7,358 bases of DNA from Candidatus Thorarchaeota archaeon (GTDB lineage Archaea; Asgardarchaeota; Thorarchaeia; Thorarchaeales; Thorarchaeaceae): contig JAEORI010000349.1 of assembly GCA_016840965.1 (NCBI GenBank), positions 1-7,358 on the forward strand, in the 5' to 3' direction. The position numbers were made by a program, and so were the translations under genes. The stretch's first letter is position 1, and each line of letters opens with the position of its first letter. The notes beneath the pieces were generated by a model. The model was not told the origin of the DNA. It ran no database searches and saw only the letters and a program-made list of their open reading frames with translations. Positions 6,438 to 7,358 of the stretch are shown in pieces.

Positions 6438-6719
6438 TTACAGCCGTTTCTTCGCATCTTCAATCATTTTAGCGATGTGTTCACTCCATGTTGGTTCAAG
6501 TTGACGGGCTTTTTCAGCACAGCCTATGCATTCGCCATATTTCTCCATTCTATACAAAAGACGACTTTTGTAGAACCATGCATGAGCATAATTTTCGCTC
6601 ATCTCTATTGCTTTGTCATATGCCTTTAACGCATCTTCATATTGGCCATTTGCTTCATAACTCCGAGCTTTTCTATAATATTCATAACGTGTCTTTGGAC
6701 TTCTGTTAAACACTTCCAT
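6438..6719 (-). CDS. small TPR-repeat protein
   Basis: 93 residues holding two tetratricopeptide repeats and a capping helix: repeat 1 at about 11-44 (YYRKARSYEANGQYEDALKA, then YDKAIEM), repeat 2 at about 45-78 (AHAWFYKSRLLYRMEKY, then AEKARQLEP) and helix 79-92. Such units bind partner proteins, and the partner is unknown. It is the last gene of the mutase-epimerase operon, but nothing shows a link to that enzyme. Start choice: an upstream in-frame ATG at 6782 would add a 13-residue hydrophobic stretch but has no ribosome binding site, whereas GGGAGG (6724-6729) lies just before the ATG pair at 6722/6719. I prefer the second ATG; a spacing of 4 bases is short, so 6722 or a membrane-anchored longer form cannot be excluded. 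Cys64 and Cys67 form a C-x2-C whose role is unclear. Confidence 0.78.
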   Translation of the reverse strand: MEVFNRSPKTRYEYYRKARSYEANGQYEDALKAYDKAIEMSENYAHAWFYKSRLLYRMEKYGECIGCAEKARQLEPTWSEHIAKMIEDAKKRL

Positions 6720-6794
6720 CATGCCTCCCAAGTGCAATATAATTAGGAAAATAATCAGATAAGTTTTGCACATTTCTGCCATAGTATTGACAAC

Positions 6795-7202
6795 TTAGGA
6801 GGGCTCTTCACAGAGCTCTAGAAGGACACCTCCCGAGCTTTTGGGATGAATGAAGGCAATGAGCATATTATGGGCACCAGTTCTTGGTTCGTTATCAATC
6901 AAACGTGATCCTGCTTTGCGATGTCGTGCAAGTGCTGCATTGATGTCATTCACTCTTATTGCGATATGATGGATACCGCTCCCACGAGTTTCGAGAAACT
7001 TTGCAATCGGGCTGTCATCTGCAGTCGGTTCTAGAAGCTCAATAAGACTTTCACCAATCTTGAAGAATGCTACGCGAACTTTTTGCTCTGCGACCTCTTC
7101 AGATCCTGAATATTCGAGTCCTAGAACATTTTCATAGTAATCAAGCCAATTCTTGATACTATCCACTGCAATCCCGATGTGATCTATTTTTTCAATTGAC
7201 AT
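6795..7202 (-). CDS. mce: methylmalonyl-CoA epimerase
   Basis: 135 residues, two glyoxalase/VOC modules, the usual size for this family. It interconverts (R)- and (S)-methylmalonyl-CoA through a metal-stabilised enolate, feeding the mutase. Metal ligands expected for the family are visible: His8 (IDHIGIAV), Glu55 (SLIELLEP), His78/His79 (GIHHIAIRV) and Glu129 (LLELCEE). HPKSSGGVLLEL near the end is typical. The start at ATG 7202 is chosen because GAGGAGA lies upstream and the homologous N-terminus begins right there; a longer frame from 7250 would overlap the mutase gene. It follows the mutase catalytic subunit by 16 bases and precedes the TPR gene, so it is in one operon with both. Together with biotin-dependent carboxylation this makes the propionyl-CoA to succinyl-CoA route. 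Confidence 0.95.
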   Translation of the reverse strand: MSIEKIDHIGIAVDSIKNWLDYYENVLGLEYSGSEEVAEQKVRVAFFKIGESLIELLEPTADDSPIAKFLETRGSGIHHIAIRVNDINAALARHRKAGSRLIDNEPRTGAHNMLIAFIHPKSSGGVLLELCEEPS

Positions 7203-7209
7203 GATTAGA

Positions 7210-7220
7210 CTTCTCCTCTC
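7210..7220 (-). promoter_or_regulatory. ribosome binding site of the epimerase gene
   Basis: GAGAGGAGAAG on the minus strand, with core GGAG at 7213-7216, ten bases before ATG 7202. It overlaps the last two bases of the TGA stop of the mutase gene (7219-7221). This decides the epimerase start and suggests coupling of the two genes. Confidence 0.7.
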
Positions 7221-7358
7221 ATAGGATATCGGGTGCCTTATATTCACCAAAGACCTCTCTTAGGACACCACATATCTCACCTAGTGTAGTGTAGACTTTT
7301 ACAGCTTCAATGATTGGAGGCATAAGATTACTATCACTCTTGGCTTTATTTCTTAAGA
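7219..7358 (-). CDS. methylmalonyl-CoA mutase catalytic subunit, C-terminal end (runs off right edge)
   Basis: The last 45 codons before a TGA. The end reads [20 protein letters not shown] and then a helix [11 protein letters not shown], the characteristic end of the TIM-barrel catalytic half of methylmalonyl-CoA mutase, which rearranges (R)-methylmalonyl-CoA to succinyl-CoA using adenosylcobalamin. In bacterial one-chain mutases a B12-binding domain would follow this point; here the chain stops, so the cobalamin domain must be a separate gene, as is usual in archaea. The gene starts outside the window and heads the operon with the epimerase and the TPR gene. Confidence 0.85.
   Translation of the reverse strand, partial: LRNKAKSDSNLMPPIIEAVKVYTTLGEICGVLREVFGEYKAPDIL

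Noticed and set aside
6720..6782. N-terminal extension of the TPR protein that would form a hydrophobic segment
   Set aside because: There is no ribosome binding site before ATG 6782, whereas GGGAGG stands before 6722/6719; the hydrophobic residues come from an AT-rich stretch. Kept only as an alternative.
7203..7250. 16-residue N-terminal extension of the epimerase
   Set aside because: It would overlap the end of the mutase gene, and the family's N-terminus and a good Shine-Dalgarno both place the start at 7202.

Overview
The window looks archaeal, most likely from an Asgard-type archaeon (Thorarchaeia-like is my best guess, not proven). The reasons are a protein built from longin/roadblock-like modules, a stand-alone methylmalonyl-CoA mutase catalytic subunit followed by the epimerase, a biotin ligase without a DNA-binding domain, a mix of Shine-Dalgarno-led and possibly leaderless starts, TATA-like elements in short intergenic gaps, and a surface protein with one C-terminal anchor ending in RRR. 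Genes are densely packed. There are no tRNA or rRNA genes, mobile elements or CRISPR repeats.

Left part (1-896, minus strand): the 5' end of a metallophosphoesterase gene runs off the left edge. Six bases separate it from the stop of the upstream biotin-protein ligase gene, so the two form an operon (ligase first). A 200-bp spacer follows.

Middle (1097-3952): a minus-strand cluster reads, in transcription order, longin/roadblock-like protein, helical protein with a C-terminal Cys/His 'CPWG' domain, and four-helix membrane protein with histidines arranged as in DUF420/cytochrome b561-like proteins. The last two are 14 bases apart. Divergent from the cluster is a secreted, membrane-anchored beta-domain protein resembling the superoxide-reductase (desulfoferrodoxin) fold. 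Its predicted mature N-terminus is a histidine.

Right part (3971-7358): a 12-helix MFS transporter (minus) and a PLP-dependent threonine aldolase (plus) diverge from a 117-bp region that carries an 11-bp direct repeat and a TATA-like motif. The aldolase converges on a minus-strand operon of methylmalonyl-CoA mutase catalytic subunit (C-terminus only), methylmalonyl-CoA epimerase and a small TPR protein.

The metabolic genes fit together loosely. Biotin ligase activates the biotin carrier needed by acyl-CoA carboxylases, and epimerase plus mutase interconvert (S)-methylmalonyl-CoA and succinyl-CoA, the route that links propionyl-CoA to the central cycle. Threonine aldolase gives glycine and acetaldehyde. 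The part of the window least explained by known biology is the minus-strand cluster at 1097-3439.
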